A DNA stretch of 64,000 bases, from assembly GCA_018894105.1 (NCBI GenBank), contig CM032121.1, positions 29,054,230-29,118,229 on the forward strand. The letters run 5' to 3'. The translations under genes were made by a program, and so were the position numbers. Each line of letters opens with the position of its first letter. The first letter of the stretch is position 1. This DNA is from Jacaranda mimosifolia (Eukaryota; Streptophyta; Magnoliopsida; Lamiales; Bignoniaceae). Shown here piece after piece: positions 12,301 through 23,754 of this stretch. Below the pieces are notes generated by a model. The model searched no databases and had not been told where the DNA came from. It saw only the letters and a list, made by a program, of their open reading frames with translations.

Positions 12301-13300
12301 GATCGTGTCAATCCCAACAACTCTACAAGCTACATCAATCCCTATCAAGACTTTACCATCATGTATTGATTGTTAAGTGGTAAACCAATCTTTCTTAAGA
12401 CACATGTTGTAAGAGTTCCGAAAATCTAGAATCGACTTCGAATTTGAGTGGCCAACAATAGCATTCAAAATCACATCATCAAACTTTTCCTTGGCAACCC
12501 TAGCTACATTAAATTTATCTTGACCCGAAATATTACGAGAACCCTTTCCTTTAGCATGCAATGGACAACTTCATTTTTAGTGTTCCTTGCCACTATAGCC
12601 AAAACATTTATCCCCTACTTTAGCCTTTTTTGAGATCAAGATTGCCTTTAATACCCTTTTGTTTCTCTTTCCACCTTTCCCTTGCCACCAACACTTCTCC
12701 ACACTCTTCTCATTACTGTAATAAGACAGTTTTCTCAATTTATTTGGGTTCAATAAGTCATTAACATCCTCTATTAGAATCGTTCACTCGCATAAAATAA
12801 TGTAGTAACCTAGTGCACATAGAATTTAGGCAAAGTATACAGTAAGATCAAAGCTTGGTCATCATCATCAACTTCACATCGGTGTTATCCAAATTTAAGA
12901 TTATTTTATTGAAATAATTTATGTGTTGTTTAATGGGTGTACCTTCTTTCATCTAGAGCATATATAAGCGTTGCTTTAAATACAAGCGATTTGTGAGGGA
13001 CTTTGTTACATATAAGCTTTCAAGCTTCAACTATAGACCCACAATGTTTTCACCCCAACAATCTCTTTCAAAATATTGTTTGCCAATGAAAGAAGTAGTG
13101 AACTAAAAGTCTTCTTCAGAATTCCATCATTCTCTTATCCTGAAAGTATATCTAATAGAAATTCTCTACCCTTTAGTGTTTTCTGCTAGCTTGGTTAACT
13201 CAAAAGCATGTCCATCTTCAGTTTCCATAAGCTAAAGTCATTTTCCTTATCAAATTTCTCCAAAGAGTATTTCATGGTAGACATCCTCTATGGTCCAACT
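9400..13300 (-). pseudogene. Ty1/copia gag-pol remnant
   Basis: Reading the minus strand from right to left, protease appears near 12373-12561, where ILDFRNSYNMCLKKDWFTT corresponds to the usual LDSGCS.HMC...DWF motif with the catalytic DSG changed to DFR. Integrase carboxy-terminal sequence follows at 11189-11419 (VEYSNLKVLVCLTYGYV... and FSRDVMFDESA). Near 10100 is MSKVPYASAVGSLVYSIVCTRPNI, from the end of the reverse transcriptase. The RNase H signature ASIALSTTEVEYMNLA lies at 9751-9799. This order (protease, integrase, RT, RNase H) is that of Ty1/copia. Stops and frameshifts occur throughout, so nothing is translated whole. In the family these parts process, copy and insert the element. 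Confidence 0.8.
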
Positions 13301-13301
13301 A

Positions 13302-13314
13302 GCTTTGATACTAG
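13302..13314 (-). other. Primer-binding site, initiator tRNA-Met type
   Basis: On the minus strand this reads CTAGTATCAAAGC, close to the canonical copia TGGTATCAGAGC. It lies 2 nt inside the 5' LTR edge at 13317. It fixes the element orientation and the LTR boundary. Confidence 0.7.
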
Positions 13315-13316
13315 TT

Positions 13317-13760
13317 TGTTGCATCCTAATATAACCAATAGATGTAAAAATATGAAATACAAAAAATCAAATACATAATGATAAATCACAACAAGAATTA
13401 ATGTGGTTCGGTTTCAATTAATAGTTTATGTCCATAGTGCGAAAAAAAAAAGAATCTATTATAAATTAGGTCTGAGGAGTGCGTAAATATCTCGATTTAA
13501 AATCTCAATCTCCAAACAATCATCTCCCTCATTTCGTTTAATCACTGAAAACCCAATCCCAGTTGCACCTCAAAGTATTCCTATACTCAAAAATTGATCC
13601 CACATGAAAATACCCCAAATGTAATACCTTGGATTAAAAAATTATCATAAAACCTAAAAAGAAGAGTTAAAAACGCACCCAAGGCACCTGTTTTGGGTCC
13701 CAAAAAAAGGTTGCTCCTCTTTTTTTCTTCTTAGCTTGAAAGCGCCAAGGCATTTCAGTA
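13317..13760 (-). repeat. Copia 5' LTR
   Basis: Right LTR of the copia element, starting (plus strand) TGTTGCATCC and ending near 'aaggcatttcagta'. It is flanked on its inner side by the primer-binding site. It is diverged from and shorter than the partner LTR. Confidence 0.75.
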
Positions 13761-13768
13761 GTTGGGAT

Positions 13769-14407
13769 AAGGGTGTAATGTAAAAGTATTAAATCCAAAC
13801 TCAACCTCACTTAATGCTAAATATAAAAGGTTCAATCCTAACCTAAGGCATGAAATAATCAGCTCACCCAATAAACTAAACCCAACTTGATCTATATGTT
13901 CTACTTTTCATATTTCTAAACTCTAATATTATGATTCACTAGAAATTTAAATCTAGATTTTTCAATCCAATCAATATCATCAATCATTATATTCCAATCA
14001 ACAAACAAATTAACATCAAAATTAGTTTATTAAGCACAACTAACATCAAATTATAAAATATCCAAATAGCAATTAACAACTAAAACTAGACATTGAGGTT
14101 TAATAAACATAATAACTTTATAAAGTACTTGTCATGTTGTCCACAATTAATTAAAATACAGAAAAAATAAATAAATAAATTATTTTCAGGCGGATTGGGT
14201 CGGGATTCACTAGATTACTGGGTTACTCCTTTTTGTTTTTAGGTTTAGTGGGTTGATTCGAAATACAACTCAATATTCTTTTTTAATTTTTTTTTAATTC
14301 AGAATCGAGTATGACATAATCTAATCAAAACTCAAAAATATCAAGCTCAAACTTGAATTTTTGAGTGCATTGTGATATGTCGAATTTACTGAGTTTTGAC
14401 ACCCTTG
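13769..14407. mobile_element. Candidate hAT-like MITE
   Basis: The ends read AAGGGTGTAATG and, on the opposite strand at the right end, CAAGGGTGTCAAAA, giving a short terminal inverted repeat around AAGGGTGT. The interior is AT-rich and has no coding capacity. I could not see an 8-bp target duplication, so the assignment is tentative. Confidence 0.4.
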
Positions 14408-14479
14408 CACAATTGAACTATGTTGCAAGTTACAGAATTTAATGGGTCTGGTCAACTACTTAAGACCACGTACAAACAT

Positions 14480-15560
14480 GGTTCGCAGGAACGGTCACGG
14501 AACAGGGACTATGGTTCCAGTTCCATTGCAATGTTGCAGAACGGTCGCAGACATTCCACACATTTTGTGATTTAAAGCATTAAAAAATTTCAAAAAATAT
14601 TAAAACACATAAAAATGTCTAATAGTATTTATATTAGACAGTAATACAATTTTATGCATTATAAATTGATTTAGATTTCATAAAGCTTTCTTATAACAGT
14701 ATTGAGGATAATGTTTTTTAAATCATTCATTCAATTATTCAATAATTTAAAGAAAGTGAATTTGATAGAATAAAATTGTAACATTACTAATAGCAAGTGT
14801 AAATAATAATGTACGAAATTTTGTAACATCCTTTGGCATATTTTTGATGAAATATATTAATACAAAAATATTTTAGGAACTAATTGTAATGATTTTCAGT
14901 TTTTTGACATGTAAACAAATAGTTAAAAATTTTCCATCATTCTACATAAATTATAATTTATTAAGTATTATAAATTTCTTAATATGATTTAATTTTTTGT
15001 TAAAAATAAACAAAATAGAAGACATGTTATATATTAATTCCTTATATATTCTTATTCTTTTGTAAATTAAAAATTCAAATTTACATATAACAAAAAACAA
15101 AATATTTTAAAATACAAATTTATTATATTTTAAATTAACATAGAACTCTATATTTAGAAACTAGAATAAATATCTAAATGTAATTTATAAATAATTAAAT
15201 AGTATGTAAAATTTGATTAATAAAGAAAAAAAGGAAAGCAAAAGGACTGTCTTCTTACTCGGCTCCCAGTCCCCACCCCCCACCCCCACAAGCACCCCAT
15301 TCCAATCTCACCATCCAACGCCACCAAACCTCCCACCGGCAACCATCCCGCCACCACCATGGTCATTCAAAACACCACCGTTCCAGCCGAAATGCCGTTC
15401 CGACATTCCGCGACATTCCAATTTATCTGAATGTGACTCCGTTCCAGCCTATTTATTAGCCTAGTGCAACGATTTCAAGTCAAAACCGTTCCCCACCGGA
15501 ACAACGGAATGCCGGCGTCCGTTCCAGTTCCAGAATGCCCGTTTCGGCCGATTTATCGGC
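14480..15560. repeat. Non-coding repeat with GC-rich 'GGAACGG/CCGTTCC' arms
   Basis: A GC-rich stretch full of GGAACGG motifs (14488-14560) and a second one full of CCGTTCC motifs (15360-15550) face each other. About 0.8 kb of very AT-rich DNA separates them. The pattern is like that of non-autonomous DNA transposons with CpG-rich ends. Exact ends and target duplication were not found. The short open frames here fall in the GC-rich arms and are not convincing genes. Confidence 0.4.
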
Positions 15561-15807
15561 GTTTCGGCAAATCATGCTTACAAAGAAAACTGAATTGCAA
15601 GAAAGCAAATATGCATCGACCAACGATGAGTAAGAAAATGAGATAATAGCTTTTACCCAGATAAAAGAAAGTGTTACACAGAACAAAAAGAATTATTTTT
15701 ACATAGAAAAAAAGGCCTAAATTAATTAAATTATCAAAGTCCACATCCTCACGAGAGCAGCTGGGAATGTTGATTATTTAAGAAACAATAACCGGAAAAC
15801 GAATTAA

Positions 15808-16740
15808 TTAAGATGAAGATGAAGGCGAGGATGATGAAGAATGGCGGCAGAACTGAGATGGATTTCCATCCATTCTCTCCAATACAAAATGACCCATCAT
15901 ATCTTTCCACTTCACCAGATTTTCCCTGCACAGAAACTCATCACTCGTGATTCTGTCAACCTCCATATTGAAATCATGCACGAACACATGAGTCTTCGGG
16001 TTCCCGCCCTTCTTGCTTCGGGCCAGCACGGCGCCGGTGAAGATCGCCGCCATCCTGCCCGGCGCCTCAGGCCAGTATCCCCGCGGCCCGTCCACCAGTA
16101 TCACATCCCAATCCACTTCGTACAACTGATTTGGCAAATCGTTCAAGCCCAGCTTGCACTCCGAGAACAAAAGATTCTGCACTGGCCGGCACTCGTTGCG
16201 GACCTGCTCCTTCACCGCCGCTATCAGTTCCGGCATCTCACCCAGTTTCGTGGAATAATGCACGTCGTAGGCCTCGATTTCAGGGTACTTTTCCTCCATA
16301 TAAGCGGCGTAGTAACGGTTTTCGTCAATGAAAACGGTTCTTCCGTTGTGGTTGAGGGCTTTCCAGAGTAGGGTCTCGTGGGTGAGGCCAAAGATTAGAA
16401 AGTTACAGGGCTGCGAGCATTGCCGGAGGGCGTCGGAGATTTGTTTGATGTCCGTGTATGACATTCGGTCGGTGTCGTTGGAGTTGGAGGCATATTGGAG
16501 AAGTGCCCTTACGATTGCCTTCGACAAGGGGGGACTGGTGGCGCCTACGGGCCTCACGGCAGCTGCGACGGTCGCGGTGGTGGTGGAGATGGACTCCCGG
16601 GTGTAGATTAAGGTGAGGAGGAAGGCTACGGTGAAGAAGGAGACGAAAGCGAGAAGCCATAGCCGATTGGAGCTTCCTTGTTTTTGGATGTAAGGATGGA
16701 GAAGTATAAGCTTTGTGCTATTGCCAAGATTGTTCTTCAT
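15808..16740 (-). CDS. IRX15-L: IRX15/IRX15-LIKE type xylan biosynthesis protein (DUF579 family)
   Basis: An intact single-exon gene of 310 codons, close to the length of Arabidopsis IRX15 and IRX15-L (AT5G67210). Family members act in the Golgi and are needed for normal xylan chain length and deposition in secondary walls. Close relatives (GXM) are glucuronoxylan 4-O-methyltransferases, but IRX15-type proteins have no proven catalytic activity. The chain has a short cytosolic start, one membrane anchor (about residues 28-47, LWLLAFVSFFTVAFLLTLIY) and a Ser/Thr/Ala-rich stem. The conserved domain follows from about 70, with FGLTHETLLW (117-126), FIDEN (137-141), DGPRGYWPEAPGRM (217-230) and HVFVHDF (251-257). 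The tail is a Ser-rich run after Cys298. The first Met precedes the anchor at the expected distance, so this start is preferred. Stop at 15808-15810. Several frames on the other strand are shadows of it. Call is certain at family level; IRX15 versus IRX15-L is inferred. Confidence 0.95.
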   Translation of the reverse strand: MKNNLGNSTKLILLHPYIQKQGSSNRLWLLAFVSFFTVAFLLTLIYTRESISTTTATVAAAVRPVGATSPPLSKAIVRALLQYASNSNDTDRMSYTDIKQISDALRQCSQPCNFLIFGLTHETLLWKALNHNGRTVFIDENRYYAAYMEEKYPEIEAYDVHYSTKLGEMPELIAAVKEQVRNECRPVQNLLFSECKLGLNDLPNQLYEVDWDVILVDGPRGYWPEAPGRMAAIFTGAVLARSKKGGNPKTHVFVHDFNMEVDRITSDEFLCRENLVKWKDMMGHFVLERMDGNPSQFCRHSSSSSPSSSS

Positions 16741-17630
16741 CTTTCCTCTTTACAGAGTGAGAAAAAGAGAGATTATTTTCAAGACGTTGTGTATTCTGAG
16801 TATTTGGTGGAAGAAGGCGTGATTTTTAAAGATGTTCAGGGACATGAGAAAGACATTACGTTTCCACACCAATAAATGATTGCGAAAATTCAGTAGCTAG
16901 TAAAGTCGTGTTACTTCTTTTCTTTTTCAATTGATTTTCACCCATTTTGGTCCTCATCTTATTAGCAATGAATTAATTTTATAATTTTATTTAGAAGATG
17001 TTTCTTAAATTAATATAATTTTTTTTAAGTATTGTTCGAATAGAATAAGATTTTGAAGCTTATAAAGCATTAGTAATAATAATTTTATAATTAAATATAA
17101 TTAAATTTTAAAAAATAATTAAGATTTTTAAAAATAAATAAAGAACTTCTTAATTTTTTTCAAAAGAACTTATAAAATTTTAATATCTTGTATAAATTGT
17201 TTTTTTCTTTTAAAATTTTTTCCAAACAAATTATTATATTTTATAAATTTTGAACCATTTCATTAAATGTTTGGAAGGGCTTTTCTACCTCACCAGCACA
17301 CCCGTGCAGTCCTGATCAAACAATAAAGTATAAATTGAAAAGAGTTTTCCCATATTTTGAGGTGGGTAGAAGGGAGGAGTGGTTGGGGCGCCGGTGGAGC
17401 AGAGTGTTTGATAAGGTTTCACCGACTCCGTAACTAATTACAAGCCAAAAGTCACTTTTCCTTGTATATTGTCCTCTTCATTTCTCAAAGCAACCATTTA
17501 TCTTGTTGTAATAGTAATTCACACCACGCACACATATGTGCATTTCTTGACTTGCGCGCACACAGAAATTTGTTCTAATGAAGAGAACAAATCAAGATAT
17601 TCGTTGTTGTTATTTGGCTAGTGAAACTAA
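16741..17630. other. Upstream region of the IRX15-type gene
   Basis: The first 0.25 kb next to the start codon is of mixed composition and presumably contains the leader and promoter. Beyond about 16960 it becomes very AT-rich. No clear TATA box could be assigned. A GC-rich island near 17345-17400 ('ggttggggcgccggtggagc') is of unknown meaning. No gene seen. Confidence 0.4.
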
Positions 17631-18101
17631 GGCTTTGTTTGTTTGTGAATTGGAGCATTTTGCCAAAATGGTTTTTGAGAAGTGGAGTTGGGAAATATGA
17701 TGGTTGTTTGTTTGTATTTTGGGTGGTAGGTAGAGAATGAATTGGGAGAAAATTATTTGTTTGTTTGTTTGTGTTTTGGAAGAAAACAAGATGTCATATC
17801 AATAAGTTTTTAGTTGGGTTTGTGGGTTAAAATGAATATTTTAAAAGTATTTATATATATATATGTGTGTGTGTGTGTATATAGATTGAACGAATGATAG
17901 TATGTGTATATATATGTAATGTGAAGGGGAAAATTTATGACAAGTTGTTAGTATTAAGGAATGTATTAGAGTGTGAATAGTAAGGGTATTTTGGAAAATG
18001 AATTTTGTATTTTAGGAGTGGGGTTGGGGAATGTGTATTATTTGTTTGTTTAAATTTTGGGAATTGAAAAATGTATTGGGGATTTGTAAACAAACAAACC
18101 C
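17631..18101. mobile_element. Tourist/PIF-Harbinger-like MITE
   Basis: The terminal inverted repeats are GGCTTTGTTTGTTTGTGAATT on the left and GGGTTTGTTTGTTTACAAATC read inward from the right. They are flanked by a 3-bp duplication TAA (17628-17630 and 18102-18104). The size of 471 bp, TAA target and GGSTTTGTTTGTTT ends fit Tourist-type elements. The interior is non-coding and contains a (TA)n(TG)n(TA)n microsatellite at about 17853-17883. It lies about 0.9 kb upstream of the IRX15-type gene. Confidence 0.7.
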
Positions 18102-18609
18102 TAAGCCCTAAGTATTGCGGTGCTTAAGCAGAATTGCATAAGCTCCAAAAAATAAAAGTAGTTTAATACGACTGATATATATTGGAACTTAATTCAAGAT
18201 TATCGATCCAATATTGTTGAAGTCCTTTTTTTAAATAGACTTGGTGTGATAACTTATGCAAGCTCAATTTTGGGAGTCCATGGATGGAGGGCTTACAAAA
18301 ATTTTATCTATATATATTGTGGCTAGGTCCTATCTCTCCACTTCATGTTTTGATAATGCTATTCCATCTAAATTGTCAACTATTAGTGCAAGAAGAAGAG
18401 GAAGACGTATCCAAGTCACTTCGTGTACTCACAAATATTTTTAATCATAAGATCTCATGGCTCACACAGGTGACGTGAATTAATTAATTATTGATCTAAA
18501 CGAAAATGTGTCTGTGTATAATCAATGCTCGAGTTATAAAAAATAATTGTTTAGATGCCTTTTTTGGCTATGGAAATTTGCATTCATAATAGTTAAGTCC
18601 TTGGTGGGT
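18102..18609. other. Intergenic, no gene seen
   Basis: A short AT-rich stretch between the MITE and the long LTR. The two overlapping open frames at 18256-18478 have no recognisable features. Confidence 0.5.
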
Positions 18610-18797
18610 GTCACACCCCAAAATCAAATCATAAGGTATAGTCTCAAGTAATGAAATTCAATCCTAACAAATGAGTCGCCAATAAAAATCATAACCATAA
18701 ATAATACTTCAAACATTTCTAATAGTCCAAATAAATTTCAAATATGGAATAACTCAAAATGTCCAATCCGCTATCTTCAGTTAGTAAGTTCATTATA

Positions 18798-18850
18798 CCC
18801 CCCCCCCCCCCCCCAAAAAAAAGAAAGAAAGAAAGAAAGAAAGAAAGAAA
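18798..18850 (+). repeat. C17-A8-(GAAA)n simple repeat
   Basis: A run of 17 C is followed by 8 A and then about 9 GAAA-type units, inside the long LTR. A homopolymer this long is prone to sequencing error and length change. Confidence 0.9.
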
Positions 18851-20270
18851 AGTGCTAATTTGTCAATATGGCAATAATACTAAAATACTGCTAATTCCGC
18901 ATCAAAAGACTTTCAACACTGATTCTCGTCAAAAATGGGTTTAACATCCTTATCAGGACTAGGGTTTAAATCTGTCAAAAGGAAATTTAAAATATAAGAG
19001 TGTAAGTAAAAGACTCAGTGAATGTCAAGTGTGTGCAATATGAGTTCATGAATATAACAAGATCAAAATGATTTTCAGCTAAAAAAATTGAGAAAAATAT
19101 AAGTGGAAGGCAGTTAAGTGTTAAGTAATTGTGAAACGGGAATATAATAATATTAATTTCATAGGCCAATATTTAAATGTGATGATTAAACCAGTGTTTG
19201 TTATAGCCAATCAACTTTATGACTCCCACCATAACAGTTCTTTATCGCTCTGAGTAAGGCGGGAACTTACTAAACTGTGCCCTAACCTAGGTCCTTGAAA
19301 AATCCTAAGACCCACCTTTGCTACAAACGGCTTCTGTTGTACGCTGGGGGATCAGGTCATAGGGGCTTAGGGTTCAACAGGCAAGCCTGCTGCTGCCCAA
19401 TGAAGTACCTCGTACACTAAGACCAAGTTGGGTCCAATGTACAATATCAATAGTAGTAAATTCAGTTCTTAGTGTTGATCATTGTATTTAATTTCTAGTC
19501 TAAAAGCATGACAAAATAATAATCATGGCTTTAAAAGAAAAATATTTTTCTTACATCACAAAATAAATAGATAAATTTATATGAACAGTGGAATAATATT
19601 ATAGTACAGTGTAAATTAAAAATAAGTTACAATTGGATTATACTATAGCATATATCCTTCTGGATTTTTAAACATAATATCATATAATATTTATAGGTTT
19701 AAGCACTCATAATACTGGGCATTCATCCGATCAATGATCTCCTAGGGGCTAGCTTGAATAACCTGTTAAGTAATGATAATAATTAAACCAATTTCATCCA
19801 ATGAATACTTCAAGCATGGCTTAAACTTTCACACTCATTCTAAAACACCCATACAATACTTTTATGACGAATGCCTAGAATGACCAAGATACACGAGTAA
19901 CTCTTCCTAAATTTAATATAGAAAAAACTTAAATGGGAATCATACTTGTTACTCTCGTTGGAGATACTCATTATACAAGCATGAACTCACAAACACCACT
20001 TAAAGAGTTATAGGCTCAATGCAGTACTCAACTTTCCAATTAGCATTGGCCATTAAAGATTTCAAGAAATAAGTAATCTTCATTTAAGAGAAATTTTTAT
20101 ATTAGCATAAAAACTAGACACAATTTATAATACTCATATAGTATTGAAGATTTAAGAAACATCATTAACTTATCCACAAATTCTTTTCTTGAAATCAAAG
20201 TTGTTGTAAGAGTAGGCCATAATTTTGCAGTAGTAAATTTTCATAACTTTCAATAACTAAATTAAATAAT

Positions 20271-21347
20271 AAGGTAAATAGCAGACAACAACCCCCCAAT
20301 ATATAGGGTCATTTGCACTTTGCCCCCCAACCGTTGAAGTGTGCAGAACAATTATCCAACATTTGCTCAATGTGCTTCAATACTCCATGTTCCAATTTTC
20401 TAGCGGCATATTTCAAAGTTGTTGCACTTTGCCCCCTGATGTTTTAAAAAAATTATATTTAGCCACCTAAAGTACTTTAAAATATTACCCTTAGCATTAA
20501 ATTCATATTTTGGTGGAATAAAGTCAAATATTTTGTCAAATATTATTATTATATATTACTTAATTGTCAATATATCACTAGTTCAGTCAATTTGAGTTAT
20601 TTGAATCCATAACAACTCAATGGTACAAATTTTTCTAAATTAATGTGTGTAAGATAATTAAAAAAATAATTTTAGAGTCATACCAAATGATTGCTATGGT
20701 GCACTTATAAATTTGTGTTTATTTGTTTAATTAAGAGTGTAAGTAGTATTGGGTTTTGATTTGAATAAGAATATATAAGATAGATGACACTAGTTGGATG
20801 AATATTGGCAGCAAATAATGTAAATCTTAATATCAACATTATCTCTCTCATTTATTACTCTATTTAAATTAAAAATATTTAATATCATTTACTAACAAAT
20901 ATGCATAATGTTATATTGATATAAAATCAATTAGGATATAATTTTAAAATTAGTTTTAATCAACTTATTCTAATAAACTAAGTAAAATATAATTATAAAA
21001 TTAATTTGTAAATATATAATTCCTTAAATTGATTTAACTGTCCATATATTGATAAGTGACTAGTGTATGATAATATTTTGTATAAACTATTTCACTTAAT
21101 TCCCAAAAATAAAATCTAATGATAAAATTGTTGCAGTTTAGAATGATTAAAGTGTTAAATACACATTTTGTTAAAGTTTAGAAGGTAAAGTGCAACAGCA
21201 TCTCTGGTGGAATATCTACCAAAAAATGAAACGGGGGGTATTCAAGCACATTTAGTAAAGGTTGAGTAATCTTTTCAGACGTCTGCAACGGTTGGGGGAA
21301 AAAATGCACATACCCCATACATAGGGGTGCTGACTGCTATTTACCCT
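20271..21347. mobile_element. Mutator-like non-autonomous element with long TIRs
   Basis: The left end reads aaGGTAAATAGCAGACAAC and the right end, on the opposite strand, AGGGTAAATAGCAGTCAGC. The inverted repeat continues for about 190 bp with mismatches; both arms contain CCCCCAACCGTTG and TGTTGCACTTT. Flanks 'aaataat' and 'gaataat' may be a decayed target duplication. The interior is very AT-rich and non-coding. It is nested in the LTR at 18610-22920, so it is younger than that LTR. Confidence 0.7.
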
Positions 21348-22920
21348 GAATAATATGATGTTCTAATTTTTTATTTGATCTTTTGCTAAACAATTTCAAG
21401 TTATGTACAAAAATGAAAAAATCAAAATAGTTCCATTGTCAATCATGGTAATAAATCCCTCAAGTTAAAAACAATCGAAACTCAATATGTACTCAAGCAA
21501 TTAAACTTGTTCAATGTAAAAAAAATAACTACATAGCCTAAGTTCATGAAACTTTTTAGTAATGTTATTAATACATCAGCGTTTCTTAGTAAAGTTTATC
21601 AGTTTAAACTACTATCATTTAGATGGGCAAAAAAAAATTTCTATACCGAACCTACCTAGACTCGCCATTAGTGTGCTAGGGTAACTTTTTAGATTTTCAT
21701 AAAATTCAAGAAAAATTCTTTAAATGTGAAAATATGCAGATATGTTCTAAAACACATTTAATTTAATACAAAAAAGTTTTGACATAAAATTATTATAATT
21801 TAGGCCCGCAAATTGATGTAAAACTTCTAGCCTTAGAATCTGAAAATCAAAATCAAATAATAGCAACAATTCTTGTAATTCTAAAACTCATAGTACATTG
21901 CAATAGCGTATTTGAATTGATGTTTTGTCATCTTAAGTTGGCATCTAAGCCACCAAGCACATAATTCAAATAGAATATAAATTTCCTTCCTAGGTTTTCA
22001 AAAAAATATATATATATATATATACAAAAGGTCCCACCACCATTAATCCATTCAACAAAAGAATTCCTTCTAATTTTGACAATCAAAAATCATTGTGGGG
22101 AAGATAAATTCATAAAATATTATTTAAATTATTTTATTGATAAGCTAAATTAATGAGCATACGATTTATGGGAAACTACATCACCCACTTATACCTTAAA
22201 ATACAACTCGCATGCATGGTTTTTCCAAGTCAAACTTCCACCCCCTCAAGGTCTACAATATCTGCCAACAAATATGATGAGTAAGACACTCTTTTTCCTC
22301 TATTAAATGAATAAGGTGAACTAACATGGTTGAGAAAGATAAGAAAAACCACCGATTGCATAAACACCATACTTGTATGGTAACTTCCATAGAAAATTTC
22401 TTTTTACCTTGATATTTTTGCTTGAGAAAAGTTGCAAGGGCCGGCAATCCCCTCCCCACCCACCTCCTATCTATCTTCTTCTCTCTCTATTTTTCTTTAG
22501 TTTAATATGATTAGGGTTTTGGTTTGTAGGAACTATATATACAGAAGAAGTAGACTCTAATTATACTCCTTCTAGGACTAGAAAATTTATTTGCTAAAAT
22601 TCTAATTCCACAGAAATAATAAGTACTATAACTAATGCCTCATACTCATAGTAACATCATAACTAACTAAGAAGAGTATAATTTACTATAAACAAGGATT
22701 AAAGTTCTACTGTTGATATAAAATTAAAATTGAAATGTGATGGTTATCGTTATATGACTAGAAGGTAATTTGAATTTTTATTTTCTAATTTTTAATATAT
22801 GTATGTATTCTTAAAACAATGGTATTTCAAGCCTTACTAAAATTTTAATTTAAATAATAAATAAAATGAAATAAGGTAAGGTAATTAATTAAAAATGAAA
22901 TAATTTTTTTGGGCATTACA

Positions 22921-23754
22921 GCGAGTCTAGACCTATTTAAATTTATGGGAACATTATAAATGGACTGAGTTAGATGGACTTAGTAGCTCTTTTTGATTAA
23001 TTATAGTAGTCATTTATTGGGATTTTACATTTATGCCCACAGAGCTTTAATGAGCATATCATCTACCCACCCCCCACCCCACTTTTAATTGTAAATCATC
23101 CTTTTTCAAATGAAAAGTATGATTTCAATATCAACCATTATTTTTAATTTTAGCATGTCATGATGAATAATTTTATTTCTTATTTTAACTTGCCTTGATC
23201 TAATTTTAATTAATTTAACAATCAATTAATTTATTGACTAATTGTAATTTTATTTATTTATTTATATTTATTTTGAAAGGTTGTGCTTTGTTTGTTACTC
23301 ACGCTTGCCACAAGCCTTAATATATTGTCTCTCATCCCTTGGATATTTTTCACTAATTATATCAAAATGAGTTGTTAATGTTATGGCCCCTCTTTTCTTC
23401 TAACTCTTTTGGTGCACAATAAGCAACTGTGTATTGACTTCTTTTGAGGTTCCTTTGACAAGAAAGGAGTGCAAACCTAGTAAGAGCAGCACACTAAAAC
23501 TAAGGGTTGGGCAACATGAGTAGGTAGGAGACTGTCTTTGGCAATGGTTGAGCAAGAGGTCGATTGGGATAAAGTGGCCACTCTTGGGCATCTAGGATTA
23601 ACAGCCACTCAAATGACAACCTAGATAGTGCCCTCCCAATAGCAATTACCTAGGGAGGCTTCTACTTGAGTACAATCACCGTTGGGGTGTTCGCCAACTA
23701 GGTACGGTCATTTAAGGGGTGCACCTGGGGCTATTTAAGGTCTCCAATATAGTT
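22921..23754. other. No gene seen
   Basis: AT-rich, then more balanced sequence. Short frames here (for example 23400-23591) show no family features. It may be the outer end of the minus-strand gypsy element, but I could not match it convincingly to a known LTR. Confidence 0.4.

Larger units (their letters stand above)
8864..13760 (-). mobile_element. Ty1/copia retrotransposon, degenerate, both LTRs
   Basis: Two similar LTRs face the minus strand. The 3' LTR is 8864-9378 and the 5' LTR is 13317-13760. They share for example 'catggttcgacttcaattaatag' (8947-8969) versus 'tggttcggtttcaattaatag' near 13401, and 'acctcaaagtat'. On the minus strand the LTR starts TGTTGAAG..., preceded by the purine-rich AAGGTGGAGAAT. 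It ends beside a TAGTATCAAAGC primer site for initiator tRNA-Met. The LTRs have diverged visibly and differ in length by about 70 bp, so the insertion is old. No clear 5-bp target duplication remains. Confidence 0.8.
18610..22920 (+). mobile_element. Probable long solo LTR of a Ty3/gypsy element
   Basis: The block begins TGTCACACCCCAAAATC and ends ...TTTTTTTGGGCATTACA. These are the TG...CA ends and the CACACCCC / GGGCATTACA termini seen in plant gypsy LTRs of several kilobases (Del/Tekay type). Removing the 1.08-kb element nested at 20271-21347 leaves about 3.2 kb. There is no primer site or polypurine tract beside either end and no coding sequence, so a solo LTR fits best. The flanking 5-mers (GTGGG and GCGAG) are only weakly alike. 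Orientation is inferred from the end sequences. Confidence 0.5.

Noticed and set aside
15841..16660. Several open frames within the IRX15-type gene (plus-strand 15841-16371, 16131-16331 and 16328-16606; minus-strand 16403-16660 in another frame)
   Set aside because: They are shadows of the intact minus-strand gene, arise from its codon bias and carry no family motif.
18798..18850. Functional i-motif or G-quadruplex regulatory element at the C17 run
   Set aside because: It is a homopolymer next to a GAAA microsatellite inside a non-coding LTR; replication slippage explains it.
22921..23754. 3' LTR of the minus-strand gypsy element
   Set aside because: Scattered similarity to the TR-GAG-like LTR (for example around 'gatggacttagtagctc') was too weak to set boundaries.
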